Shown here piece after piece: positions 1 through 11,465 of a stretch of DNA of 64,000 bases. Positions within the stretch are counted from its first letter, which is position 1. Each line of letters opens with the position of its first letter. Both the position numbers and the translations under genes were made by a program. Below the pieces are notes generated by a model. It saw nothing but the letters and a program-made list of their open reading frames with translations. It was not told the origin of the DNA and searched no databases. Origin of the DNA: Brachynemurus nebulosus (lineage: Eukaryota > Arthropoda > Insecta > Neuroptera > Myrmeleontidae). The DNA lies in the NCBI GenBank assembly GCA_035578155.1, contig JAPWDM010000001.1:86855150-86919149 (forward strand). The letters are read 5' to 3'.

Positions 1-336
1 ATAATAAATTAGAAAATAACTCTTGAAATATGGCTAAAAAATACTACATCTTGTTCTAAATTGTCATTTTTGAATGAATAAATTAACAAAATTCTACCAA
101 AGAGCCCTAAAATGACCAAAATAAGGTGAAAGGGTTGCATAGCAAAGAATTTTCGCACTGAAAGAATTGGATAACATTGTAAAATATTATCGTAAAATGT
201 CGTCTCCGAAAATTCGATTTTCAAATAAAAAATACCAGTAAACAGTTTAATATGAATAAAATAAATGGAAGGAAAATTTACGTAATTTTCGGGGAGTCGG
301 GACACCTTGGACCACCCCCCCCCCGGTTTTTGCGTC

Positions 337-340
<4 letters not shown>
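1..340. other. No gene seen; C10 run at 315-324
   Basis: AT-rich sequence without a supported gene. Just before the TA tract it holds GGGACACCTTGG and a run of ten C. A very similar GGGACACCT plus poly-G junction lies at the far end of the window (63943-63964), so both are probably ends of one common repeat family. Confidence 0.4.

Positions 341-412
<72 letters not shown>
341..412. repeat. (TA)n microsatellite, 36 units
   Basis: Perfect TA dinucleotide run. GGGACACC occurs on both sides (about 299-306 and 434-441) in the same direction, so the tract probably lies inside a repeat. The tyrosine/isoleucine ORFs across it are artefacts. Confidence 0.9.
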
Positions 413-414
<2 letters not shown>

Positions 415-1254
415 ACATTCTTTCTGAACGGGACACCCTGCTGTCAAAAATTGGTGTTGCTTAAAATAGATCTGCAATATCTCAAATTAAAGGTTATGGA
501 CTCTATTTTGAAATATGCGTGGCAAAATTGTCCTCACACAACAGTGATTTCAATATGGTGGCTGGAGAATATAAAAGCGTTTTTTATGGTGACCTGGTGA
601 GATATGGTGTAGTAGCTGAATTTTCCTTGCAGAAATTCATCAAACATTTGAATTGCAATAAGTAAACTGATTTCTAAAACTGTTTAAAAGTACACTACTA
701 GGTCAAGTTAAAAAGTACGATAAGCTAAAAAAATTGGCATTTTTAAAATAAAATATGAGTGAGTTGTTATTGTTAGAAAAAGTTTAGGTATTAGATTAAA
801 AAGTTTGGTTGATTTGTTTGTCATTAAATAGCTATATTTTATAACTATTTAAACCATTTGCACGGTAAAATCTAATTACTAGTTTGCCATTACGTTGAGC
901 CTTACTGTACAAATTAAACAAATTTGAAAATCTTATTAAGAGTAACATTTGACAGACAACTCATTATAATTACGTCTTCTTCTGGAGTGTGGTTACAAAT
1001 AGGTAACGACGTAGGTCGCCTCTTTATATTATTATCATTAATATTTCAGTTGTTTTTGTTTAATTAGGTTGGATTATATTATTATATTATCTCTTTCTAA
1101 CTCGTAATGTTAAATCGAGAAAGAGTATTTTTAAGGAGTATTAAAAATTTTGTATTCAGTTATTGGTTTAAAATCTATATGACGTCATTTTGAAGGGTTG
1201 AACTAATTTGTGACGTAATTGTCTAAATATAAAATTTCAGGTATATGTGGATAG
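413..1254. other. Intergenic, nothing recognised
   Basis: AT-rich DNA with no coding signature, no clear terminal repeats and no RNA gene that I can support. Confidence 0.5.
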
Positions 1255-1860
<606 letters not shown>

Positions 1861-2228
1861 AACTTATTATGCTAATTCATCTTAGCTAACATTATTTAAT
1901 TTTAAAAAAATTAATTAAAGAAAGTAATTTTTCAGCTATAAATTAAATCAGCAGAAACGCCACCTGAATCGCTACTTTAAATTTCAGTAGCAAACATAAC
2001 TATGAAAATGAATCTAAATTTAATTAATTTAAAAAAAAAATCAACAATTTCTTTTCCTTGTTACCTATAAGAAAATTAAACAGTTTTTTTCTTAGTTACT
2101 GACCACCTGTTGCTATCTAGAGAATGTGACGTAACTGACAGCTGCATAATAAATGCATAATAAATAAATATGTATGCTTTAAAATAATTTTCAAAAAATA
2201 GTCAAATCCTCTATTATGTGTTTGCGTA
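1861..2228. other. Noncoding, tail of Harbinger copy
   Basis: AT-rich. Positions about 2156-2200, read on the minus strand, give a 45-bp stretch that is repeated exactly at about 17284-17328 inside a MITE. This segment is probably the 3' flank of the Harbinger transposase gene that ends nearby. Confidence 0.45.
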
Positions 2229-2536
2229 GAAATATTCTGCGAATTTATTTCTAACTTCGCTTGCCGATATGCTGGGGCGTCGTGCGATTCTCTCGAACGG
2301 TGCGAAAGCGCCTTCAGTATCCCCTATTTCTCGTCTCCAACTGGTATTACTTCGTCATTAATAATTGTATCAGTGTAATGTGGTGGAGTCTAAATAGCTG
2401 CTGAAGTAGTACTTTTTCTTAAAAAATTGTGTAATAAGGCACATGCCATCACCACATTACACGCTCCCTCTGGTTGCAGAGCAATTGGTTTCCTCAAAAC
2501 TCGAAATCGTGCTGACATTATGCTAAATTCATTTTC
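2229..2536 (-). pseudogene. PIF/Harbinger transposase, C-terminal piece
   Basis: Minus-strand translation gives VENEFSIM, then RFRVLRKPI, GACNVVMACALLHNFLR and a charged tail with stops. This is the end of the DDE_Tnp_4 nuclease domain; the E of VENEF fits the third catalytic acidic residue. It continues the same gene as 3471-3769, from which it is separated by a 928-bp insert. In-frame stops after AAI and after GDEK show that it is dead. The element would have cut DNA with the PIF DDE nuclease, normally with a second Myb/MADF-type protein that I do not find here. Confidence 0.8.
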
Positions 2537-2539
2537 CAC

Positions 2540-3467
2540 GTAATATAATGCCCGCTACTGTACCCACTTCCTAACAATATAATAACATATTGTAAACTTA
2601 TTGTTGAACACAACTGTATAGTTTAATCTAGAAAAATGACTATTTAAAAGTAGAATAATGAGTTCTTTGAATTAATCGCTAAATCAGCAAAACGCCAAAA
2701 TATGAAATCGAACGATTAATGCGCGAGATAATGGGAGTACCCTAGCGAGCTTGGCTTGAGGCCCAAAGAACGGGTCGATACGATTCATTCCGTAATTAGA
2801 TTTGATAATGTAATTCAGTATTTGTAATGTCGTAAAGTACTTTTGGAGTTGTTAAGATTTACTTTTGTGTAGTGTTTTGTTATCCCTCAGGAAGAGGTAA
2901 TATGCGTTTTCTTCCCTAATATTTTTATCCACGTATGCAACCCGATTCGGTGTATTTTTATTTAAAATATTATTTATTAATATTTTAACTATTTTTCTTG
3001 GATATTTTTCGTATAACTTACAATAGTTCTCCAACCACACCCAATCGGCTTGCATATGTAACAAATAAGATTATAAGTATTTTTATATTAGTTTAATCTT
3101 CTATTGTTGAAGTATTATTATTTTTATTGCAACTTCATTAAACCAAAAATGGTTATTTTTATTGTCAATCGTTAATTATTGAGTTATTCAATTTCCTACA
3201 TCTACGTCTGGGTAATTTTTGAGCCATTTAACCGCGTCCCGAAATGTACATATTTTAATTTAAATATTTTTATTTTGATACGGCTATTGCTACCACCCTT
3301 CATCTAATTCAGTATTATTACAATTATGGTGGCGTCGGTGGAATAGTTCAAATCAACCACTGAAACCACCCCTTCCTTACAACCCCCAATACATTACATT
3401 TATGCTGGCACCGGTGGTATCTTAAGGGAACCACCAAGCCGCCTCACACCCTTCATACTATTACATA
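2540..3467. mobile_element. 928-bp insertion inside Harbinger gene
   Basis: The Harbinger reading frame stops at CACTACAATGCG (3468 on, minus strand reading RIVV) and resumes at VENEF just below 2540. CAC occurs at both edges (2537-2539 and 3468-3470), consistent with a 3-bp TSD. The ends are weakly inverted (GTAATATAATG and the complement of CATACTATTAC). Inside are G- and C-rich direct phrases such as CACCGGTGG. A 70-codon minus-strand ORF (2852-3064) resembles no family I know. Superfamily not assigned. Confidence 0.55.
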
Positions 3468-3470
3468 CAC

Positions 3471-3769
3471 TACAATGCGAACGGAAGAAAGTTTTTTGTT
3501 AAATTTTCTTTCTAAACTTCCCTCAGGGTGATCTCCCGCAAAAGGTTTCATTAAGTTGATATGCAGTGGAAATGCATTGTCAGCAACGAAAACATATGGC
3601 ATACATACATCACCACCAGGCAATGGTTCAGGTTGCGGTAGATTTAAAGCGTTTGTTTGAAGTTTTTTGAATAATATACTATTTCTAAACACACCACCAT
3701 CACTAATTCATCCCTTACTTTCAATATCACAAAACATGAAGCAAAAATTGTAATCTACCAAGGCCAACA
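3471..3769 (-). pseudogene. PIF/Harbinger transposase, middle piece
   Basis: Minus-strand frame IVLLALVDYNF, then ISDGGVF, then PYVFVADNAFPLHINLMKPF and ERKFN. This matches the DDE_Tnp_4 region around the second catalytic aspartate (ADNAFPL). One in-frame TGA precedes ISDGGVF. Upstream in the gene the frame runs straight into the 8-bp TSD of the 12-kb fold-back, and the matching N-terminal half is found beyond it at 15936. Downstream it is cut at 3470. The family match is strong; the gene is clearly broken. Confidence 0.88.
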
Positions 3770-3777
3770 AAACGATA
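3770..3777. repeat. 8-bp TSD, left (AAACGATA)
   Basis: Left copy of the duplication made by the 12-kb fold-back. The right copy at 15928-15935 is TAACGATA, one mismatch. Keeping one copy and removing the element joins the two Harbinger halves in frame. Confidence 0.9.
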
Positions 3778-4470
3778 GTAGTAGTTTTTGGACAGAATGA
3801 AAACCTCTATCCTTCCATCCGGATTTTTTGGCCGACCTCGGATGGAGGGAAAACTACCAGGGCGGTCCTAGAAGCCTCCGGCGGTGGGTGGAGCAAAATT
3901 TGGTCTCCAGCCTAACGATATCTAGTGAAATTTTTTCTAACCTAACAGAACCCAATGGAACTTGATCCAACCTAACAGAATCCAACAAAATTTGGTTTAA
4001 CCTAACAAAATTTTTTTAACCTAAAAGTTCAAAAATTCCGTAACAGATGGCGCAGCCACCTTCCTATAATGGCTCTCATAGTCTGAATAATAGTGATCCC
4101 TGTCCGTAAGTTTGAAAAATTGTCAACAGATGGTGCTGAAAGTCCTTTTTGATAGTTAAACTAGCCATTAAAAGATGGCGTTGCTAATCTGAACTACCGC
4201 GAACTCTGTACCTAGATTCAAAATTCCATGAAAAGATGGCGTTGCTAGTCTGAACCACCGCGAACTCTGTACCTAGATTCAAAATTCCATGAAAAGATGG
4301 TGTTGCTTCCATAATTTTATAATATTTTTATCTGAAAACAGGTTTAAACTTGTATAAATTGCCAACCGACGTCACTAAGGGTAAACTGATATCAAATAGT
4401 GTATATTTCCGTCTAATATGCGAAAATGAAGCAGCAGGTTTTAACCTGTATGGCTACATAAAGTGTGATA

Positions 4471-4529
4471 GCTGACGTCATCATACTATTTTTCTGCTAT
4501 AAAAAGGCAGCGACAGAATTTCTTCAGTT
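4471..4529 (+). promoter_or_regulatory. Pol II core promoter, left arm
   Basis: TGACGTCA (CRE/ATF-like) at 4473-4480, TATAAAAAGG at 4498-4507 and TCAGTT, an arthropod initiator, at 4524-4529. The distance from the first T of TATA to the initiator A is 28 bp, as expected for a functional core. The ATG of the 127-codon gene follows 92 bp downstream. The same arrangement is conserved in the right arm. Function is inferred from spacing and motifs. Confidence 0.7.
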
Positions 4530-4573
4530 ACAATTTTGTTCGAAACTTTAGTGAAAACATTAAAACTTATTGT

Positions 4574-4627
4574 TGCAAATTTTCAATTGTTGTGTTAACA
4601 ATTAATTATTGCCAACAATGGAATCCA
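4574..4627 (+). repeat. Leader repeat, first copy (pair at 5007-5060)
   Basis: A 54-bp sequence covering the end of the 5' leader and the first codons (ATG GAA TCC AT) recurs at 5007-5060 with one difference, in the same direction. It is also doubled in the right arm. The second copy overlaps, in antisense, the end of the opposing ORF. Confidence 0.85.
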
Positions 4628-5001
4628 TTACTGCTGGAAACAGAGACTTAATTCAAAAAATGGCCGGAAATTTTGTGAACGAATTGAACCATCTTGGTTC
4701 CATCAACCGGTAGATTAAATTTTCTGATATGGAAATTGGAAAAGTATATAAAATAATGGGAGCCAGTCAACTACCATCAAAATTCGATTCATCAAAAATG
4801 AAAATATTGGAATTAGAAATTGGATACATATCATTGCCGGCGAGATTTGACAATTTGAACGAGCAGATGCTTGCATGGCTGCAGAGCAATCCAAAATTGG
4901 GTATCATAAATAATGGACCCATTGGACTAACTCATAAACTGGAATTCAAAAAAACATTGGATCTTCTTGAAATCGCATTTCAAAACGTTGGATCTTCTTG
5001 A
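4618..5001 (+). pseudogene. Small arm gene, nonsense copy
   Basis: Left-arm copy of the 127-residue protein encoded intact at 14684-15067. It starts at the same ATG (4618) after the same leader. Codon 32 is TAG (4711-4713) where the right arm has TGG, so translation would stop early. An open frame resumes at a downstream ATG (4729) and runs to the shared stop. No known function; see the intact copy for motifs. Confidence 0.65.
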
Positions 5002-5033
5002 AATTTGTAAATTTTCAATTGTTGTGTTAACAA

Positions 5034-5378
5034 TTAATTATTGCCAACAATGGAATCCATGTATTGTGGAAATCGTTCGTATTCATCACATAGCATTTCA
5101 GAGTTGTCGATAATTTGTTTAATAATTTCCTCTCGACGCTTCGCTTTACTTAGTTCTCTTAATTCTGCGTTAGAACATTGAAGAAGATTGATGTAATTAT
5201 CCGTAAATTCCATACAACAGAAATATTCCGTTATCTCAATATTTCCGACATTTCGTCTATAATTGCGCTTGAAAAGTCTACAAACCACCTCTATAGATTC
5301 AATGGTGTTTGTTGGATAATTTTTCACTATTTTAATACACAAGTCGACCAATCGATTCAATTGGTGATCTTTGATTCC
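5034..5378 (-). CDS. Partial ORF opposing arm gene (left copy)
   Basis: Minus-strand frame open from just after a TGA to the TAA at 5034; no ATG near its start, so it is either the last exon of a spliced gene or partial. It is lysine- and glutamate-rich (SKAKRREEIIKQ) and ends YMDSIVGNN, where the final codons are antisense to the duplicated leader. A pyrimidine-rich acceptor (TTTCTTTTTAG) lies about 170 bp upstream and is kept in both arms. Family not recognised. It converges with the gene at 4618-5001. Confidence 0.4.
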   Translation of the reverse strand, partial: GIKDHQLNRLVDLCIKIVKNYPTNTIESIEVVCRLFKRNYRRNVGNIEITEYFCCMEFTDNYINLLQCSNAELRELSKAKRREEIIKQIIDNSEMLCDEYERFPQYMDSIVGNN

Positions 5379-6539
5379 TCATAGAGCACTTTCTTGCATA
5401 TGCACAAATTTTTAATATAATTATAAATTTTACTAGTTAAAAAGTGATCATTGTGTACCTATTTTTTTTAAAAACTATACTTAATAAAAAAAATTTAAAG
5501 AAAAAAACCGATCTTTTGATTTACACCGATCCCCTAAAAAGAAATCAAACTAATTTTTGATATTATACCTTAAACTTGATGTATATATAAAAATTCCATT
5601 TACAATTATGGTACACCATATATACTCGTAAATTTTACAAAAATGTATCACTCTGTACATTTTTTTAAATCTGTGTGCACATTCTTTGATGTTATTTAAT
5701 ATCAGAATATATATTAATCAGCTAAAAATTGTTACATACTTACGTTATAAATATTTAAGTGTGTATTTTGTTTTAAATATGTACCTTATAAATACCCATG
5801 ATTACTTTACTATATCTCTAATCACGCGATATCGTGTTATAAAATACATAAGAATTTACTCATTTAATGTGAAAATATTTGATCATCAACAATTAAATAA
5901 AAACGAATTTTTTAAAATATATATAGTAATATAATATTTTGCATATATACAGTAGTCTGTTAAAAGTACGGGTTTCTACACCGTTAAAAAACATATTTTT
6001 TACAATATCAATATATTGTAAAAAAATCATATTTCTTAATATTTTTAAAACTGAATATGTAATATCAAGAATTTGAAACAGTTTCGAAACATTAATTTCC
6101 CCTCATAATATTTTTTTAGTCTTAAATTAATAGCACAATGTTCCATATATTTTAAGAAAATTTTCCTTTTAATATTTTATAACTTATCTAAAAAAATTTA
6201 TAGCTATTTTTATCAAAAAAAATTTATTACTTGCTATTGTTAAAAAATTAGTTAAATATATCTATAGGTATTAAATGACCTCTAGTTTTTGTAAAAGACT
6301 GTAATAGCAATTCATCTTAAATACGAAATTATTTTATCAATGCTAAATAAGCGTTTTTCTCATATTGTCATACTCCAATATGTATTGTATATTGTTATAA
6401 TTTATAAAAATGTGTTTTATTTATTAAAAAATTTAACAAAATCATAATCTGACTTCACGATACTTCTGATTATATGCTATGTTATGTCTATACATATTTT
6501 AACAAGTTTGTCAAAAAAATGATGATGAGCGATTTGGTT

Positions 6540-7174
6540 CATGGCATCCCAACAATAAAGTTAAAACTCTCCCGGGGGTATTCAGAGATAAATAAGAACA
6601 TTACCTATATTGGCCAATTTAGGTAATATATTATCTACTTAATAAATTTCTAACACTCACTGACTGACAGACAACGCACAGCCTAAACCGTTGGGTTTAA
6701 AAGAATGAAATTTTGCGTAGGAGTTCCCTATGTGACGTAGGTGAGCACTAAGAAAGGATTTTTGAAAATTCGTCCCCTAAGTGGGTTTAATAGGGAATGA
6801 AAATTTGTATGTAAATTCTTTATTTTTGAAGTTAGTGATATTAAAAATATGTTACTATGGCTATTAAAATAAATATTTAATGAATCATTAACTTTGACTG
6901 ATAGACAATGGACAATCTCAACTGTTGAGTTTAGAGGGACGAAATTAAGAACAGGACTAATGAAAATTGACGTTTAGGCTTCTATTTATAAATAAAAGTT
7001 AGTTGTTTCTGGAAATTTATTCCCTAAGGCGTTAAAACAGAAAATGAAAGTTCATATGGGAAGTTCATCGTGGATATTGATTTAGGCTTTTGAAAAACAT
7101 TAAAAGTGAGCACAAAGTGAGTACCTAATAAAGAGATATTGTCGATGGGCAATCCCATTGGGTATACGGCTAGT
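6540..7174 (+). mobile_element. Helitron-like fragment, left arm
   Basis: Carries ACTGACTGACAGAC and the AATGAAATTTTGCGTAGGAG phrase common in short insect Helitron-like repeats. It ends in CTAGT (7170-7174) preceded by a small hairpin TGGG-CAAT-CCCA. The 5' limit is uncertain. No Rep/helicase coding. The inverted copy is at 12514-13150, so it was inside the arm before the arm was duplicated. Confidence 0.4.
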
Positions 7175-7333
7175 ATGTAAATAAAAGATAAATAAAATCA
7201 AAATCCGAAAATGTATGAAACCGAATCCAACGAAACTTAACCCTTTGATCAAAACAAGTCATAAAAAATTTTCACAAAGTGGTATTTTGCAAAGTAAAAT
7301 TTTCAAAAAGTGGTGTTGTGCAAAGTAAAATTT

Positions 7334-7480
7334 GGGAGTGACTCTTTTGGGAGTGACTCTTTTGGGACTGACTCTTTTGGGAGTGACACTTTGGGAGTGA
7401 CTCTTTTGGGAGTGACTCTTTTGGGAGTGACTCTTTGGGAGTGTCTCTTTTGGGAGTGACTCTTTGGAAGTGACTCTTTG
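7334..7480. repeat. 16-bp minisatellite
   Basis: About nine copies of GGGAGTGACTCTTTTG with 1-2-bp length variants, starting exactly where the left arm ends. Long ORFs across it (SHSQK repeats) are artefacts of the repeat period. Confidence 0.9.
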
Positions 7481-7485
7481 CTGTC

Positions 7486-7712
7486 TTTTTGGTGTAATTT
7501 TGTGTATTTTTGGTGTATTGTTGGTGTATATTTTGGTGTATTTTTGGTGTAATTTGGTGTATTTTTGGTGTAATTTGATGTATTTTTGGTGTAATTTTGT
7601 GTATTTTTGGTGTAATTTTGGTGTAACTTGGTTTTTTTTTGGTGTAATTTGGTGTATTTTTAACGTATTTTTGGTGTAATTTGGTGTATTTTTGATGTCA
7701 TTTTGGTGTATC
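7486..7712. repeat. 11/22-bp minisatellite (TTTTGGTGTAA)
   Basis: Array of TTTTGGTGTA(T/A) units following directly on the 16-bp array. It sits in the loop of the fold-back and has no counterpart at the right arm's inner edge. Confidence 0.9.
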
Positions 7713-7950
7713 GCCAACGGTGGTGATGAAAAAATTGCGGGGAAAAAGGGTTATATTTACGACCCTATAGGAGGCTTTAAAATAAACTTTTAACATTTTA
7801 TGAGTTGTAAACTAAACCAATAGTGTAATTTTTCCAATAGGTATATACCAAAGTTAATTATTTAATAAAATATTTTAAAATTATGTGAGTGTTATTATTT
7901 CTTACATACCACAGTCCTTAAACAATTCCTTAACTCTTTTAGGACTAATG

Positions 7951-8012
7951 ACGAGCTCAGCTCGTCATAGCAATTTTAATAAAAAATCCAATTGACGAGT
8001 GTAGCTCGTCTT
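7951..8012. promoter_or_regulatory. Subterminal palindromes of piggyBac end
   Basis: GACGAGCTCAGCTCGTC (8-bp stem, 1-nt centre) and, about 30 bp on, GACGAGTGTAGCTCGTC. Paired GACGAG palindromes near a piggyBac terminus are likely transposase-binding sites. Role inferred from position. Confidence 0.55.
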
Positions 8013-8403
8013 GTGTCGGTAACTGGAGCCTACTGCCATCTGACGCTGTAATATTGTAAATATACTCAGTAAATCATACCACACACGTCACAACTCACAT
8101 GACACATCTTTTACATGTTTACCTCGTGGCTTTGCTTGTAAGTGTTATGCGTTGTATTCGTTTTATTAATTATGCTTGCCATCGTTATATTTTCAGTTTT
8201 ATTTTTTCTTTTTAATGACACTTATAATTAAAAGACAGTTTTTTTGAACATTATATTTGAATATTTTAAAACTTCTACGTTAATAATATTTAAAATAATT
8301 TTCATAGGTTAAGTCTTTCAATTTTAGTGTTGTGTAATTTTGTGTATGTGAATTTTTTAGTGCCTACTGAAGACCATTGACTATATTTATTTTTTTAATT
8401 TTA

Positions 8404-10920
8404 AAGAACATATACAAAGTGAAGATTTATTGGCTATTCTGGAAGATACTGATATAGAATTTAATTTAAGCGAATTTAGTGGCGATGAAAGTTCATAAAG
8501 TGATTTCGACATCGAAGATATTTGAAATATCGTAAGCCGTAGGGAAGAAGGAGAAGAGCGGGAACAACAAGACGGTAGCGAAGAACTTTGGATCGAAGGC
8601 CAACGAGAACATTGCCAAAAATTGGATTATCTTGCTGATTCAGGAATTAAAGTTGAATTTCCTGAGGATAACAATATCCTGGATATTTTTAGGTACGTAT
8701 TGGTTTATACAATCTTTGTTTTAAAATATACATAAAGATTGATAACTTTTACAGAAGTAAAAATGAGTTGTTAGTACGATTTGCATAAAAAAACTGCGTA
8801 GGTAAATCTAATAAATTATAAAAAAATTATATTTTAATTGTAATAAATTACTAATTTTTGTTTTAAATATTTAGTACAGAAATTTAATTACAGTTAAACC
8901 TTCTTTTATGCGGTCCTTTTTCTGTGCGATTTTTTTAATGCGGTTTTTGAAAAAATTTCTCAACTGCATAATGTAAATCAAAAGTAAGAGAAAGTAAGAA
9001 AATATCATTAAATTTTTTTACAGATGCATTTTTCAGAATTTTCATAATATTTTAAAAATGAAATAAATTGTTCTTATGTGTAAATTAATACTTTATCTTG
9101 TTTAGAAACGCAACTTTTAAGCAAATCGTGAGATTTTGAGCGTTCTGAGTTACTTATTTTCGATGAAACTTTTTTTATGCGGTTCCTATCCACCGCATAA
9201 AAAAAGTTTTATCTTACAATCTGAATCGAACTATACTTTTTATAGAAATTTATGAAGTTCTTAAATATATATTTTTTTTTGTGCGATTCTTTTATGCGGT
9301 CCGTATCCACCGCACAAAAAAAAGGTTCACTTGTACTACACTATTAAATTAAGCAATAAGTCATTCAATGGATGCAGCGATGAAGTTGTTGTAAACCTAC
9401 TTCGTCGAGTGAAATCATTTGTTTGATATTAAAATTAAAACTAAAAACTATCAAAAAACAATTTACTTACCTACCACATCAAAATAAAAGATAATATTAA
9501 TATTGTAAATTTATTTTTTATTTTTGCAGATGTTTCATAACCGACGAGATAGTGGAAAAAACAAATATATATGCTGAAGAGTTTATGAATAAAAATAAAG
9601 AAAATGAACCACATTCTTCTCATAGAGAAATTTTCAAAACAAATGTTAATGAATTAATGTGCTTCTTGGCATTAATTTTATTAGAAGGTGTGGTACACAA
9701 ACGAAGTGAAAAATTATGTTTTACAAAGAGGCCATCAGTTGAAACACCATTTTTTAAAAAAGTGATGTCGCGGGAAAGATTTTTTCTATTAAAAAAATTT
9801 CTTCATTTTGAGAGTAAAGAATTAGAACCCACAGACAACTACTCAACAAAATTGAAGAAAATTTGGCCAATTATTGAATCAAGATTTCAGGAAATGTATA
9901 CACCGGAGCAAGAAATATGTGTGGATGAAAGCTTACTACTTTACAAGGGAAGATTGAGCTGGAAACAATTTATTCCGAGCCAACGTACCCGGTTTGGTAT
10001 AAAAATTTTTAAACTATGAGAAGCTTCGTCGTCATATATTTATAAATTTATAATTTATACTGGCAAGGATACCGTATTAAGCGATTCGTTTTCGGAATTG
10101 CCATTTTGTAGTAAGATAGTACTTACTCTTTCTGAAACTTTATTGGATAAGGGCTACTGTTTAATTACAGACAATTATTATAATTCGCCATCACTCAGTA
10201 GTCTGTTGCTCGAGCGAAAAATAGATTTGTACGACACGCTGAGAAAAAGCAGGAAAAATTTACCTCCACAAATAAAAAATTAAAAAAAGGTGAATTAGCC
10301 ACATACTACAATAATAAGGTAACAGTTGTTCACTGGTAAAATAAAAAAAAGTATTGTTTATAACGTCAATTCACAAAGGAGAACTTTTAACAAAAATTAT
10401 TAAAAATAAAGAACACACAAAACCCGATGTCGTGTTCGACTATAATGATAAAATGGGAGGTGTTGACAGGTCGGATCAGTCAATGGAGCCATACACAATC
10501 GCGCGATCGCGACTGAAAAAATATTATAAAAATTTTCTTTCCCACCTATTGGAAATGACAGCACATAACTCCTGGGTACTATAAAAAAAAAATGGAGGAA
10601 AATTAAGCCACGAAATGTTTTTAATAGAATTAGTGGAAAAAATTGTTGAAAAATATCTTAATCCACCTACAGGTTCCACATCTGGACGAACGGGGCAAGT
10701 GTATCTTGACCCCCTTAGACTGACAGCTAGACATTTCGCAGATTATATTCCATCAACATCAAAATCAAACCCTACAAGGAGATGTCGCGTTTGCTGTGTA
10801 AAAACCGATCCAAAAACGAATAAAAAAATTAGAAAAGAAACACGAACCTGGTGTCCCGACTGTGGTGTCCCCCTCTGTGCGATACCATGTTTTAAAATCT
10901 ACCATACGGAAAGATATTTT
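8404..10920 (+). pseudogene. piggyBac transposase (DDE_Tnp_1_7), broken
   Basis: Exon 1 (about 8404-8692) is acidic with two stops and ends at AG|GTACGT. The 837-bp intron (8693-9529) ends TTTTTGCAG. Exon 2 continues in frame (CFITDEIVEKT). Catalytic motifs in order: VDESLLLYKGR (first D, about 9920), ITDNYYNS (second D, about 10165) and GGVDRSDQ (third D, about 10455). A C-terminal zinc ribbon follows (CRVCC, WCPDCG, C-H, 10780-10910). A TGA after IFKL (10017), stops after PPQIKN and NSWVL and further shifts make it inactive. It would have cut and pasted at TTAA. All three catalytic aspartates survive, so decay is moderate. Confidence 0.92.
8891..9333. mobile_element. pogo/Tigger-like MITE in intron
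   Basis: Flanked by TA (8889-8890, 9334-9335). The ends CAGTTAAACCTT and, inverted, CAAGTGAACCTT fit the CAGTnnAACC ends of pogo-type elements. ATGCGGT(C/T)C motifs recur four times, two followed by a TATCCACCGCA block. No ORF. It makes up over half of the piggyBac intron. Confidence 0.7.
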
Positions 10921-10987
10921 TAAATTTATTATTTTTATTATTTAATTTTAATTGTACATATTTTGTTTTTATTCTTTTTTTATGATA

Positions 10988-11465
10988 AGTAATTTTTTTA
11001 CTTCGTTGTCTCTGAATATAAATTTTTGTAAAAATTGTCATTACATATTTTTGTAAAGAAAACCAATAAAATATATTATTTTTTTGTGTGTGTGTGTGAT
11101 ATATTTATTATGTAATTTTTTTACTTCGTTGTTTCTGAATATAAATTTTTGTAAAAATTGTCATTACATATTTTTGTAAAGAAAACTAATAAAATATATT
11201 ATTTTTTGTGTGTGTGTGTGATATATTTATTATGTAATTTTTTTACTTCGTTGTTTCTGAATATAAATTTTTGTAAAAATTGTCATTACATATTTTTGTA
11301 AAGAAAACCAATAAAATATATTATTTTTTGTGTGTGTGTGTGTGATATATTTATTATGTAATTTTTTTACTTCATTATTTCTGAATATAAATTTTTGTAA
11401 AAATTGTCATTACATATTTTTGTAAAGAAAACCAATAAAATATATTTTTTTGCGTGTGTGTATAT
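10988..11465. repeat. About 122-bp tandem repeat, four units
   Basis: Starts at about 10988, 11112, 11234 and 11358. Each unit carries TTTTTTTACTTC, a CCAATAAAATA poly(A) signal and a TGTGTGTG run. It lies just after the transposase stop, so every unit repeats a possible 3'-end signal. Confidence 0.88.

Larger units (their letters stand above)
3778..7333 (+). repeat. Left inverted arm of 12-kb fold-back
   Basis: Outer to inner: end motif; GGATGGAGGG and CCGCCGGAGG block; CCTAACAGAA repeats (about 3910-4020); AGATGGCG-type short repeats (about 4045-4300); promoter; small genes; about 1.2 kb of AT-rich DNA without genes (5379-6540; an 82-codon ORF at 5686-5934 looks noncoding); Helitron-like block; AAAGTGGTRTTKTGCAAAGT pair at the inner end. 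Confidence 0.9.

Noticed and set aside
5686..5934. 82-codon ORF present in both arms (also 13751-13999)
   Set aside because: Conservation only reflects arm identity; composition is that of the surrounding AT-rich DNA and no upstream signals are seen.
7259..7717. 152-codon ORF rich in HQKYTK and SHSQK repeats (and opposing FWCN ORF)
   Set aside because: It is only a reading of two minisatellites whose unit lengths create periodic peptides; no start context or domain.
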